Positions 15,001 to 27,810 of a DNA stretch of 64,000 nt are shown here, one piece after another. The stretch's first letter is position 1; each line of letters starts with the position of its first letter. The position numbers and the translations under genes are program-made. Under the pieces are notes generated by a model. The model saw only the letters and a list, made by a program, of their open reading frames with translations. It did no database searches and was not told the DNA's origin. The stretch covers positions 124,001-188,000 of the forward strand of contig CAJNYU010004581.1 in assembly GCA_905331475.1 (NCBI GenBank), in the 5' to 3' direction. The DNA comes from Rotaria socialis. Taxonomy: Eukaryota; Rotifera; Eurotatoria; Philodinida; Philodinidae.

Positions 15001-18000
15001 TGGGGTCATCGATCAAAAAATTTCTGGTCTCACCCAAGTCATCCCTCCAAATCTATATTCCAGCCCCACCCAAGTCGAAGNTAGAGAGAGAGACTGTGTT
15101 CAAATTATTATCTAACCTGTTCTTGAATTCGTTGTTATCATTATTGAACCATTTCTTGCCGACGGCAAGAAGAATGATGCATCGATTGCTAAAAATATAC
15201 TGTACAATAATGACCAGGCAATTTTGAACTGGCTGCACGACGATGACATCATTATGATCGACAGAGGATTTAGAGATGCAGTAAAAACGATTGAAATGTT
15301 TGGTTTTCATGCAGCTATGTCTCGTTTCTTAAACGGAAGCAAGCAGTTTTCTACAACTGATGCTAATTATAGCTGTTGTATAACTAAAAGTCGTTGGGCT
15401 ATAGAAAGTGGTTAGTTCTAGTCTTCTTTCTTTTCACACTTAGAAAAACATTTAATTCTATAGCTAACGGAAAAATTAAGCCATTTAAATATTTCAATCA
15501 AACAATTCAAAACTCTATTATTCCATCTGCTAGTGATTATCTTCATATTGTATGTGCAATTGTTAATGCTTATCTTTCACCTGCTATCAGAGATCCTGTT
15601 AAAGGTAAAGAGATGGCAATCGAAATGCTAAATCTTTTCCGTTCTGACAATCCGTTACAAAAACGAATTGCAGAGCTCACTGATATTATATGGAAAAAAT
15701 ACAACGCAAAAATGTGTGTTTTTCCACTTCTAACTACCGAAGATATTCAGTGACATTGTCTTGGTATGAAGTCATTTCGGTATTTTTACTTTAGATAGTA
15801 GTTTAGTAATATTGGTAGGCAGTTATCAAGTTCGGCAAGCAAAAAGTTACATTCTCGAACATTTAAAGCGCTCTGAACTTGATCCTAACGATCTCGAATT
15901 CACGGTTGAATTATGTGAACAGCATTCTGATCTTATTCGAATACGTTTCGTATCAAGACATTCAACTAATCAGAATCACTTGGCTACCGTACAATTTGAC
16001 ACTTATCAGGACGAACCCATTCAAGGGTGGTACTGCACCGGTCATACAGGTGCACGGGTTGTAGGCTGTTATGTTCACATTGCAGCCCTTATTTGGTACC
16101 TCGGCGTATGCCGAGCGGAGTATAACGACAAAGGTCATTCTCTTTCAGCACAACATCTTTTTCAAGTCGTCGAGAATTATTTGCAATATGCGGAGAAATA
16201 GACACTGATGATGAAGAAGAAATTGAATCCAGATATTATTTGGCTACTGATCAGAGTGATCAAAGCTCGGACTATTCAGATAATTAGTTTTTTGTAGTTT
16301 TTTTAAAGTTGATTTTTTTCTCATAATAGGAATTCATTGGTATACAATTAAAAGTAGTATGAAAAACACATTATAAACTGTTTTAATAGCCGATTATTCC
16401 AACGTTCAGGGGTAATGTTTGGACGAAAAAAGAATATTTCTGATGTTTGCTTCTAATCGAAAAAGAAAGATAATTAAGTGTTGTATTTTTAGAGGTGAAA
16501 TAATTGGCGAATTTTCATACGAAAGAAGTTATATAGTAAATATTGTTGATGAAAGCTGTACTAAGATCAAATTTCAGACATTTAACACTAAATGATAGTT
16601 GAATTTCAATTTTTATTTGATGCAAAAAGCAATCGTCTTACTTGATAATGAAAAACGTGAAAAAATCAGTGAATCTACGATAGTAAGTGACTTAGAAAAA
16701 AACTGGTCAAGAAATAGTACTTGTCAAGCTCTATATATATATATATATATATACATACCGACTTCAACGGCTTTTGATAAGTCTCAGTAGTCGAGACAAG
16801 CATTGAAAAAATCATATTAGTTAATAAACTTGATAATTTAAAGATACTAAAAACTTCAATTGATGGACTTATACTTAGAGTCATTGATACAGAATTTAGC
16901 GCTCTTTCTAACGAAACAAACAGCAAGTCACTATGACATCGGATTACAGAGATATCGTCATGAAATGGTAATCAATAATATATGTCTTTTTTAGATCAAT
17001 TTTCGAGGTCTAAATCACTCGAATAGAATCAAATCAGGTTGAATTTAGTACCAAACGATTCAGTTTTTTTTATCCTACATCGAATGGTACATGAGACTAT
17101 GACAAATTAAAAGTAGGCCGATTTAGTCACTTATGGGACCCCGCCCTGTAAAAAATAACTTCATAAAAGGAACGCCTTTTTTTTTTACAAAACTCTATTA
17201 CCTATTTATAGAAAATAGGATATTTTGTGCGTGTTTTATCAGGAATTTTTTTCTATTATCCTTACGGGTATTTCTCATTCAAGCACTTATTTCATTAAAA
17301 ATAGGATCTATTTATTTATATATAAATAACCTCAATTAATCCTCAAGATGTGCTGCACACGAATGTTAAAACATAATGAGCTGTCTGCATGATCTTTTTG
17401 TGGAATTAATTGAACTGGAATTTTTTAATCGTTTCATAAGAATTTCTTATGAAGTAAATTTCTCTTTTTTCTAATCGTAGAAAAAGTAAATTTCTTTTTG
17501 AACATCTAACTATACTATTTAATGTTTGCTGCTGATTGCAGAGGTCAAATTACGTAGATATTATCGACGGATCTGAAACTAAGTATTTTGTTACTAAACA
17601 ATCAAGTTTTTTTGTTGTTTAAAGATTGAATTTCTTGATTTTGTAGTATGCGAGGGCTATTCAAAAATCATTACAACCATAGGATTTCTCCTAAACTACT
17701 GTTATGAAAGAGGATATTGTAAGAAGATACTGCTTGATATAATACGCTAAGAAAATTATCCCTCTATAATCAAGAAGGTATAATAATACTTGAATCATGA
17801 TGATTTAAATCTTATAACTTATGTTCGAGGATTTATCTTTTATCACATGTATAAAGCAAGCCTTCAAGATTAATAAAGATTGTTTTAAGGAACACTAGAA
17901 GACATATCATTAAAGTATAAAATGGCTTCCTGTTCTTAAAAATATTTCTTTTATGACTGGATCGATCTACAAGGTTTCTACGAATAATTACATCGTAACA

Positions 18001-18719
18001 TGACAATATAATTTTATTCAAAAAACTAATTCTCTATACAAACTGTTTTATTATCACAACTAGATCAATATGCCATATTAATGATTCCGTCATCAAAAAT
18101 TGCATTTCAAATTATCTCTGCCACAATAGCTGCTATTTCTCTTGTTGCTTTTGGAATGACTGGATATCTTTTTGCCTTTCATATTTATCTATGTAAGTTA
18201 ACACCAAAAATCCAATGAAAATATTAATACTTTCTTTGTTTTATAAGGTTATAATCATACAACTACCTATGATTTTGTTGTTAGTCGACGACACAATCGT
18301 ACAGTTGATCAAACTCTATTGCAATTTAATCAAATAAACCGAAATAAAAATAGTGAATTACAAGATACAACAAGGCAATCGTCAAATTTTTCGAAATTCT
18401 TCCCTCTCAAGGTTCATTTCATAGTCAAGATTTGCTTGGTTTCGATTTCAATTTTCTTTTTATCGTTTTTAGAGAAAAAATAATAGAATTTCAAATTCAA
18501 AAGGTCAAGAGTCGAACCAAACGGCAAATGAAAAAATATTTACTGTAGAAGAAAACGTATGAAAAAAACAATCTTGTATCATTAACAAAATCTATTTATC
18601 GATTGTTAAAATATCTCTAGAGTCACACTCCACGTCGTGTACAAGTCTGTCAAAGTACAAATCAAGAATCTTATATTATTAATGGTTCTTATCAAGGAAT
18701 AGATGAACGCAATCCTTAG
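12027..18719 (+). CDS. DHHC-type palmitoyltransferase (ZDHHC1/11-like)
   Basis: Integral-membrane enzyme that S-palmitoylates proteins. Five exons (12027-12621, 18064-18192, 18248-18411, 18473-18556, 18621-18719) give 356 residues. Two membrane segments (about residues 28-50 and 55-82) precede a full cysteine-rich domain: [18 protein letters not shown], then [16 protein letters not shown], including the catalytic Cys. A third segment follows (about 155-178). Exon 2 encodes the fourth ([19 protein letters not shown]), ending FHIYL, then [11 protein letters not shown], the usual TTYE-type motif. The tail is polar. Intron 1 is 5.4 kb, against 55-65 bases for introns 2-4, because a DNA transposon lies inside it. 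Phases match across that intron (G|AT), so the gene looks intact if the intron is still spliced. The ZDHHC1/11 subgroup is inferred from layout. Confidence 0.88.
13465..13586. repeat. TACGG-word-rich segment ending in TGTTCGACCTG
   Basis: About 120 bases in which TACGG, its complement and one-base variants recur more than ten times. The right terminus TGTTCGACCTG also ends the unrelated-looking 45975-46257 element. The left boundary coincides with an N base, so that end cannot be judged. Confidence 0.6.
13860..16287 (+). pseudogene. Broken DDE transposase (IS5/PIF/ISL2EU-like) with SWIM-like C-terminus
   Basis: Pieces of one transposase in order. A Cys-rich N-terminal part ([14 protein letters not shown], about 13943-13990) is followed by a helix-turn-helix-like [20 protein letters not shown] (14299-14360). 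The first catalytic Asp is in [12 protein letters not shown] and is followed by [10 protein letters not shown] (14550-14660). Next come [11 protein letters not shown] (15151-15185), the second Asp in IIMIDRGF (15250), and the Glu in KSRWAIES (15390-15410). [10 protein letters not shown] resumes after a likely intron at 15413-15462. A late domain has [16 protein letters not shown], like a SWIM zinc finger but missing one Cys. Damage: the core is interrupted between 14670 and 15100, there is an apparent one-base shift after EDIQ near 15751, and another shift near 16198 before an acidic tail ending at 16287. The DDE family is clear; the subgroup is inferred. Confidence 0.75.
14673..15080. other. 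Unexplained insert within the transposase
   Basis: Separates the first Asp block from the second Asp block of the transposase. It begins with a splice-donor-like GTAAGT, so part may be a true intron, but it is GC-richer than its surroundings. It carries open frames on both strands (14756-14980 minus, 14760-14987 plus), neither of which I recognise. Words based on GTTGTGTTGAATT and GAATTCAGAATGAAATTCTG recur near its two ends. It ends at the N at 15081. Confidence 0.4.
16732..16753. repeat. (TA)n microsatellite
   Basis: Uninterrupted TA dinucleotides inside the transposon, near its right inverted repeat. Confidence 0.9.
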
Positions 18720-18924
18720 TAATTTTATCCTTCACAATTAATTAAGTGCTTTAAACAATCATCTATTTCGACAGTGGTGTATTATTGTATCAATCAATAA
18801 TGTATTTATTTATTTTTAAATACTCCTGTACTTTTTGTTATTTATTAAAAGAAAAACAGAATATGTTACTTTAAATTATGTGAATAAAAAAACCTACAAC
18901 TTCTATTGCTCTATTTTGTTATAG

Positions 18925-19593
18925 ATGTCACAAAATCAATTGCTTTTCTTTGATGCCATTGAGAAGGGACACACTTCAATAGTACTCAAACTTCTACGAA
19001 ATCAGTTCAATATAAACGTGAAGGATATCCATGGTAGAACGCCATTGATGATTGTCAGTTGGATTTTTATCATTTTTATGAGATGAAAAACAAAAGAAAA
19101 CATTCATTGAATTTTAGGCAGCTAAAAATGGCCGACGTGATATTGTTAAGATTTTATTAGATTATGTCGGAGCAGCGAATATTGAAGCGGACATTGGTGG
19201 AAAGACAGCACTACATTATGCAGCTGAAAATTCAGAGCTATCTGTAAGTATAATCGATTGTGATTAAGTAAAAAAAACTGGCTGAAAAAAAACAAATAAT
19301 TGTAGGTAGTAAAAATTCTATCGAAACATCAATCTGCGTCGATGGCTATGAAAACAACACAGACACAACTTCTACCACTTGATTATGCTCTTGGCAATCA
19401 GAATATTTATGCACCATTGAATAAATACAGCCAAGGTCGACAAGTGAGTGCCGGTGAAACTGATGATGATGATGATGATGCTCCAAAAGCTGGTATTTAT
19501 GTAAAAAGCACGAAAAAAGGTAGTGGTAAGAAGAAGGGAGGCAAAAAATCAGGATCAAAAAAGAAAAAGAAAGGTGGCAAAAAGAAAAAATGA
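18925..19593 (+). CDS. Small ankyrin-repeat protein with polylysine tail
   Basis: Three exons (18925-19053, 19118-19243, 19306-19593) give 180 residues. Three ankyrin units fill roughly residues 5-105: a divergent start with LLFFDAIEKGHTSIVLKLL, DIHGRTPLMIAAKNGRRDIV, and GGKTALHYAAENSELSVV. They are followed by a short acidic run (DDDDDD) and then about 35 residues dominated by Lys, Gly and Ser (KKGGKKSGSKKKKKGGKKKK). Ankyrin stacks mediate protein binding; the basic tail suggests nucleic-acid, tubulin or acidic-membrane contact, or a nuclear signal. No enzyme domain. It starts 205 bases after the DHHC gene. Similar short ankyrin/Lys-tail proteins are known in ciliated cells, but I cannot name an orthologue. 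Confidence 0.8.
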
Positions 19594-21974
19594 GCAAAGA
19601 AAAAACTTCATGCGTGAATATTTTTTTTCGTCTACGGTTTTTAGTAAAATTCACTTCCATAGTTGTTTATCTTTGTGTATATAAATACTATTATGAATGA
19701 ATGTATGCCATAAATTCTTCTTTTATGAAAACAACTATGAAAAAAAATGTAATAAAACTCTTTCTCAATGTTTATTTTCTTTGAATATCCTAATGAATTG
19801 TTTCCACTATAACTATACATCAAATTGAACACCATTGTATAGATCTGTTGCAATTAAATATACAATAAACTTTTATTTTCTATATTTAAAATAACAAATA
19901 TTTGAATTAAAAATTCTTCATCGACACAGACAATGATTGAAAGTAGTCAAGAGAGTAAGAACATGTTACATCTCTTTGTGTAAAACATTTGAAAAAAACG
20001 AAGAAAGTTCATTATATGTTTTGATCATTCATAAAATGGATTAGATGAATTCATTCGTATTTAAGAGAAATTAGAATGGGGTAAATTTTGTATTTCTCGC
20101 TTCGCCAAGTTTCATCTGAACTTAAACATTTTTTCTGTTTGTGGTTCCGTGTTTAAGTAAATAAATCTTTTTTTTTCTACCTGATCTCACCCGGAAAATA
20201 TATTATTCGGCAACAACATTAATTTTTTCTTACTACCCTCGATGGATCTCAACCAGATGCTCACGAAAATATTAATCAAGGCAAAATTTCAACAGCAAAT
20301 AAATAAACACTTATTAATTTATTGGCTTTCTACTTTTTTTTTAAAGGCGATCGATATTTCTTTTCATTAACTTTGTATTCCATCAATCATCGTCATTAGT
20401 CAGGAACTTTAGAAAGTCACAAAAAATTATTTTTGAAAAATTATTTCACCAATATGTAAAACTAATATGTAGCACATACAATATTTCTAGTTCAATAAAG
20501 TAAAGTGTTTAAAGAAAAAATGAACACAATTAGGATATTCTACAATCCTTTCTGTAGTACTTATCCATATTCGTGGTACATGTTTTGAAGCAAGTTGAAT
20601 GACCCTTTGATGATATGATTCTTGAAGTTGAAAGAACTTTTTGATACTCTTATACAGATGTCACAGCGACCTACGCTGGGAAAACAAGAATTTCAATAAA
20701 AGTCAGAAAGCGATAAAATATATTCTGACACTATTGTTTAGCACGAAGTGCATACAAAAGTAGAAAGAAAGAGTCACGATTAAGAGTTTATACTGCAACA
20801 CACGTTTTGATAGATCACAATCTGTAGTAAATGGTGAAATATTTGTTGTGTCTTTATCGCGTGAAAACAGCGATATTGAAAGAGGTTTCATATCAAAATA
20901 ATCATTTTGCATCAGATTATCATGTATCATTCAATGAGGTATCTAATACTGATTGAAGAGCGCTACGAATAATGATGTTCAACTTTTTGGTGGCGAAAAA
21001 GATCATAGAGTAGGGAATATAATCCTGATTTATTCGACATGTGGTGATTCCTATGTTTAGCTTTCAACAATATCTATTTTGCTTTTCAAACGGGAAAGAA
21101 GTTTATTCAGAATACAAAAAAGATAATGAACAGCAACATAAATTAATTAAAAGTACAGATATTATCAACGGAAACGAGGGTTCAGATACCGAACGTGAAC
21201 ACTTCATAGAAGATGAGTTGGAGAAGAGGACTGCAAGACTTGCTGCAACTATGAACAATAGAATTTCTGATGGTAATCGATACAACCGAAGTGCTGATGA
21301 CAATTGTTAATGCTGTAGTAGTTACTTCGTGAAAAGATTCTAAAAATATTTTGTGTCAATCTTGCAGAAAGGCGAAGCGAAATAAAAGGAAAGATCATAA
21401 TTATAGAAACATATTCTTATTCGTTCAAAACAAGAACAGCAGTATTGTGGGCTCCGATTCGACTTACAATTCCTATATTTCAACCGAAGAGTAGTACGGG
21501 GATCTTTATATCACTATTCCTCTCTCACCGCTGATCTATTTTTACGGAAAAAAAACTTTTCTTTTAATATATTTGTTAGAAACTCTTGCTTGAGCTTAGA
21601 TGATGGAAAAAAGTCTTTCCTTATAGCGCATATATCTTTAAGGTGAGTAATATTTCTTTCAATTTTTACGATCATTGCTAATTCAAGGAGCCAAAAAAAC
21701 GACAGGCTCTGATGCACGGATGCAAAAGATGTCGCTAATATTTGTGCCTTCTTTATATACAAATTCTGTATGGCTGAAAATAAAAGAGACAGGATAATAA
21801 TTCGATGAATCACGCTTCTTCTTGCAGCTAATAGTACTCCCGTCATAATCAGTTTTCTTTATTATCAAGTAAACTGTAAGCAAGTGATAAGACAACGAAA
21901 CCATTCCTTCACATACATGAATAAACAAATTTTTTTCTTCATACGAATTCCATTTCTCTAGATAATTACTAAAT
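19594..21974. other. 2.4 kb intergenic region before ARP3
   Basis: No recognised exon or structured element. The open frame at 21041-21310 is Lys/Glu-rich and weakly protein-like but has no domain. Frames at 21514-22003 on the minus strand overlap the ARP3 start region and look spurious. Confidence 0.4.
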
Positions 21975-23971
21975 ATGACGGGGCGACTTCCAGCCTGCGT
22001 CATTGATAATGGAACAGGTTATACTAAATTAGGTTATGCTGGTAATAATGAACCACATTTTATCATTCCATCTGGTAAATGAAACAAAACTCATAAAATA
22101 AAACCGCATGATAACTTTTTGAAAATTTTCTAGCGATTGCTGTTCGAGAACGTCCAGGCGGTAGCCGTATTGGGCAATGTGGCGAAGATTTAGATTTTTT
22201 TATTGGTGACGAAGCATTTAATGCAAAAGGTAAATTAAAAAAAGTACCAACTAAATTTTATTTTTACATACGTTTAATATATATTTAGGCTATTCTGTAA
22301 AATATCCAATTCGACATGGTATTGTCGAAGATTGGGACCTTATGGAGAAATATTGGGAACATTGTTTATTCAAATATCTTCGTTGTGATCCAGGTTAGTA
22401 AAAGCTATGAATTTAAATTTCTCTTTATTAATTTTTAATTATAATAGAGGACCATCATTTCCTTTTGGTAAGATATCGAATATTGCCTGGCAATGAAAAA
22501 AAACGATTTCTTGTTTAAATAGACTGAACCACCATTGAATACACCTGAAAATCGTGAATATACAGCTGAAATTATGTTTGAACTATTTAATGTACCAGGT
22601 TTATATATCGCTCTACAAGTAAGTTAAATCATTTATTATTTTTCTCAACATTTTGTTTATTGACTAGGCTACACTTGCTTTATATGCATCATGGATCGCA
22701 AGTGACGTTAAAAATATGCTTACTGGTCTTGTTGTTGATTCAGGAGATGGTGTTACACATGTCGTGCCTGTAGCTGATGGTTATCTTATAGGGAGTAGTA
22801 TCAAACATGTTCCAATATCGGGTCGTGATATAACATATTTTGTGCAAACATTATTACGTGAACGAGAACCAAATATTCCACCTGAACAATCACTTGAAAC
22901 AGCTAAAACTATCAAAGTATGATTTGAATAATTTCTCGTATCGTTTTTTTGTTAATGATAGTTTTTGTTTATAGGAACGTTATTGTTATGTTTGTCCTGA
23001 CATAGCTAAAGAATTTGCAAAATTCGATGAAGATCCACGCAAAAATTATTTACAATATACAGGTATTAATGCAGTTACGAAAAAACCATTTAATGTTGAT
23101 ATTGGACATGAACGCTTCCTGGGACCGGAAATATTCTTTCATCCTGAAGTATGAAACCTATTTACTGTCGTAAATCGATACTTCACTGTTATTTTTGTGT
23201 GTGTTCTAGTTTGCCAATCCAGAATTTAATACATCATTATCCAAATTAATCGATGACATCATTCAAGATTGTCCAGTCGATGTGCGACGTAAACTCTATG
23301 GCGTATGTTGAATAATTTGTTTAACATCACGGGCTAAGTTTTTATACAGATCATTACTTCTGCTTCCAATATTATATGTGTATATCAGATAGAATTGCAG
23401 ATACTGACTTCCACCAGAATATTCATAGACTTTCTATACCTAAACTAGAAGTATTTGATCCTACAATAAAACATAGTGTTTGTATCTCTGCAAATATAGC
23501 CTGATGATCAAAATTGTTAATTCATATTTTAATCCTATCGACTTTATTTTAGAATATTGTCTTATCCGGTGGTAGTACAATGTTTAAAGGTTTTGATAAA
23601 CGATTAAAGCGCGATGTACAGCGATTGGTCGATGGTCGCCTTCGTGAATCTGAAGAGCTTAGTAAACATAAAGTAAAAGTTGTCCTAAACAAAAACAAAC
23701 AATTTCTTTAATCAAATTATTTCTTGCTAGCCTGAACCAATTGATGTTAAAGTTGTTGCACATGCTATGCAACGCTATGCTGTTTGGTTTGGTGGCAGTC
23801 TAGCTGCGAGCACTGTAAGGAGAATCTTTTAAAATAAAGAATTCAACATTACATTTATTATTATTATTATTTTCTTAGCCGAATTTCTACGAAGTATGCC
23901 ATACAAGGAAAGAATATGAAGAAAAAGGTCCAAGCATTTGTCGTTATAATGCCGTATTTAATCTTGTGTGA
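21975..23971 (+). CDS. ACTR3: Actin-related protein 3 (Arp2/3 complex subunit)
   Basis: Core ATP-binding subunit of the Arp2/3 complex, which nucleates branched actin filaments. Eleven exons: 21975-22074, 22134-22229, 22289-22393, 22448-22467, 22523-22618, 22668-22916, 22975-23148, 23210-23302, 23553-23672, 23731-23814 and 23879-23971, giving 409 residues (vertebrate ARP3 is 418). Actin-fold signatures are in order: [19 protein letters not shown] (phosphate loop 1), [33 protein letters not shown] (phosphate loop 2), [13 protein letters not shown], and the ARP3-type C-terminus [11 protein letters not shown]. Exon 4 is only 20 bases but is needed for frame and encodes the conserved EDHHFLL. ARP3 rather than actin follows from the inserts and [10 protein letters not shown]. 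The gene converges on the minus-strand UEVLD-like gene, 270 bases between stops. Confidence 0.96.
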
Positions 23972-24241
23972 ACGATTCTTTTTGTCTGTTATTTGCTTTT
24001 GTTCTCTTAATCTTAACTTTATACGGAATGAACCTTTTCTATGCCTTTTTCTCTTAAAACTGCCTGGTCTTCCGTCTTCTAGATTTATTAAACTGAGAGA
24101 AACAAAAGTAGTATCATTTTTTTTTGTGTGTGTGTTTCATTAACGGATGATCTCGCTTATCTTCTTAACGCTATGTTATATTTATACAACAAAAAAACAA
24201 ACAACATTTTACGAATAAAAATTAAGCTAATCTTCTGATTT

Positions 24242-26110
24242 TTAAACACGTAGTTTTCTTTGTAATTTTTCATACGGGATAAGAAATAATTTTTCTTTGA
24301 GGATACTTTGAGCTAGATGAAATGGAAGCATGTATTCAATGGAACGATTACTTGACCCGATAATTGTTGGATAATTAATAAAAACATCTGTTGAACTATA
24401 TATTGGTGCAATATTTACGATTAAATTCGATTGAAATTCTTTGCCATTGATAAGTGCACGAATGATACGAACTATTGTCATTGCTTCAGTCCAATTTGAA
24501 CGCAGTTTTGTACTGAATGAAATATTCAGTGATTCTTGTAGTTTCGATTTCGAATGTGAAATAGGAGAATCATACAAAAGATATTTCATAGCAATTTTTT
24601 GTCGCGAAATCATATCTGTAACAATTGGTAATCGACGACGAACATTTGAATAAACATTTTCTTTGTTTTCCAGAAGTTTTTCTATACTCCAGTCTTTATT
24701 ATTTTCTTTTTTTAATATGACCGGATTTTCGTTAGTCGTGTTTGTTATATGATTTCCTTTTAATTTCGAATGAATATCTGAACAAGGAATTCCATCAACA
24801 GTCACACTATTCATGACTAATTTCGCAACAGAATCATCAATTGGCCCACTGCCGATTACAAAGAAACCATTTACATGACCGTGTACTTTTTCAATATTGT
24901 TAAGAATAGTTCTATGGACGTAAGCAGTAGTAATACTTGCACCAAGTCCAATTATACGTTCGGCACGAAATTTACTAACACGTGATGCTACATATGTCAT
25001 CAATTCATTGGGTTGTGTACAAATCAGCAATGTAGCATGAGGCGAATGAATACACACTTGTGAAACAATGTTTTGAATGAGTGACGCATTATTTTGCATC
25101 CATGCTGCTAGACTTTCATTTTCTACAAGACAATAGACATAATTTGACTATTCGAACAATCGCTATTTTGTTCGTTTTTTTTCTGTATCTGAAAAATACG
25201 AATGAGCTTCCATCAGATTGTAGTACAATCTTTTGGTCTCTTTCAAAATGATTCAAACATTCACTCATGAAAATGTATACGCACTCTCTAGGAGGATATT
25301 TTCATTCTAGTAAATGATTTCGTAGCTTCTATTTCGGTTGCTTTTTTTTGACTGAGAATTTTATTGAAATAGTATTTCCTTGTATCAATTACTATCGAAA
25401 TCACAAGATTTGCTTCAAACTATACTTAGCCAGTAATGTATTTCGATTCAAGCGAATGTGTAGAATGAATCCTCTTTACCTACGAAAACTTTAATATTTA
25501 AAACCAGAGCTAAATTTGCACATAGAAATCTTTGTTGGAGTACTGAATATTATGTATCTAGTCGAACGTGCAGGAGCAATTTTTGTTTCAAAGTACACTT
25601 TCTATTGAGTTCTATGCGAATGAGACAGTATGCTATTGCGTATGATATGTTGAAAAATAAATTGACAAAGAATTTTAGCTTATTTCGTAGGATAATTGAG
25701 AAAAATATGGTATATGATTTCAAACCTAATTGATAGTGTTGCACATTGATGATGATGATGCTCGAATCTTTTGTTTCCAAATAAGATTGAACTATTTCAA
25801 GACGAATATTAGTTCTGTTGAATATAGCAAGCAGCTGAAGATCATTGAGTATCGTACGTGTTTCTTGTTTTTCAAATATATCAAAGAGTGTGATACGTTC
25901 GATTGATGTTGAGTGTCCATAGACAAGAAGAGCAGCTACGGTTGAATAAGTTGTTGAATTAATCCCGACAAATGTAAGACGACAGCAATATTGTCTAGTT
26001 CCAACAGGGGCCACTCGTATAAAAAGACGATTTTGAGTATTTGGTACAGATGAATTGGGTGGAAAACATGATGAAGGATGTAATTTAGTTCGATATTGTG
26101 TGTCATTCAT
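24242..26110 (-). CDS. UEVLD-like lactate/malate-dehydrogenase-fold protein without a UEV domain
   Basis: Two minus-strand exons (26110-25726, then 25122-24242) give 421 residues. The nucleotide-binding start YCCRLTFVGINSTTYSTVAAL fits the first Rossmann strand, but the GxGxxG loop is degraded. TLLICTQPNELMTYVAS and RAERIIGLGASI match the LDH-like half of vertebrate UEVLD. The C-terminal part retains helices but not the catalytic Arg/Asp/His set of active LDH, so I infer a non-catalytic protein. No ubiquitin E2 variant (UEV) domain is present upstream within 600 bases, unlike UEVLD. I chose ATG 26110 (MNDTQYR) because no earlier in-frame ATG exists. A long polar insert (about residues 260-320) is specific to this copy. 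The gene could also be an independent LDH-fold pseudoenzyme. Confidence 0.65.
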
Positions 26111-26728
26111 TTTAGCGCTTTTTTCGTATTTCGGAAAAATCAAATATTCTCTATTGATATTGCGAGAAGGAAACTAAGTAGAAATAAAACAATCTGTAAA
26201 AATAAACTATTTATTTTCGAAATCTGATTATCAGAATAGAAGTTGCATTTCAATACTGTCTAGTCACATGAAAAGAATTATTTTTCTATTAGATATCGAA
26301 TATGGGATTCTGTTTATTATCATCCAAAATAATTAATTTCAAGCATTATTAAAATTATGCATTTTGATGAACAAAGTTCATAGTTGCAATTTACTATAAG
26401 AGTAACGCTATTCCTTTGATCTACACATCACATCTCGGCTATCGGCACTTTGACTTTTTGAACACATACCAGAGTCTAGAGACATCTATCGCAACGACAG
26501 TGTGCGCAGAAATTCTATTGGGTTCACATTTTGAATCTACTCACATCAAAATACACAAAGCGTACAAAGAGAAAAAGGAATATTCTTCCAGCCGTATCGT
26601 TTGCGTGTTATTTCACTGCTGTGTTGTAATCAATTCATATTTAAATATTGAGATTGATTTCTAGATTTTCGACTTCAAATACTTTTTTCATATAATTCAC
26701 CTGTTGCAATCGCATTCTAAATTCAATC
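26111..26728. other. Intergenic region between divergent UEVLD-like and PCNA genes
   Basis: Both genes start outward from this 618-base stretch, so it should hold both promoters. I see no clear TATA box or repeated site. The open frame at 26416-26664 has no recognisable domain. Confidence 0.4.

Positions 26729-27810
<1,082 letters not shown>

Larger units (their letters stand above)
13241..17147. mobile_element. DDE DNA transposon with ~220-base terminal inverted repeats, inside the DHHC intron
   Basis: The left end (13241-13463) and right end (16924-17147) are inverted copies of each other, about 220 bases and roughly 95% alike over the inner 180. Matching outer words are CATAAGTGRCTAAATCG. 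Inside are fragments of a transposase with a recognisable DDE core. The flanks do not give me a convincing target duplication. Internal order is doubtful: single N bases stand at 13464 and 15081, and a 60-base segment at 13630-13691 recurs inverted at 15083-15145. The element is probably a PIF/ISL2EU-like cut-and-paste transposon, inferred from the transposase. Confidence 0.85.

Noticed and set aside
21041-21310. Lys/Glu-rich 89-codon frame
   Set aside because: Slightly protein-like but with no domain, no splice partners and a start in AT-rich DNA; insufficient to call a gene.
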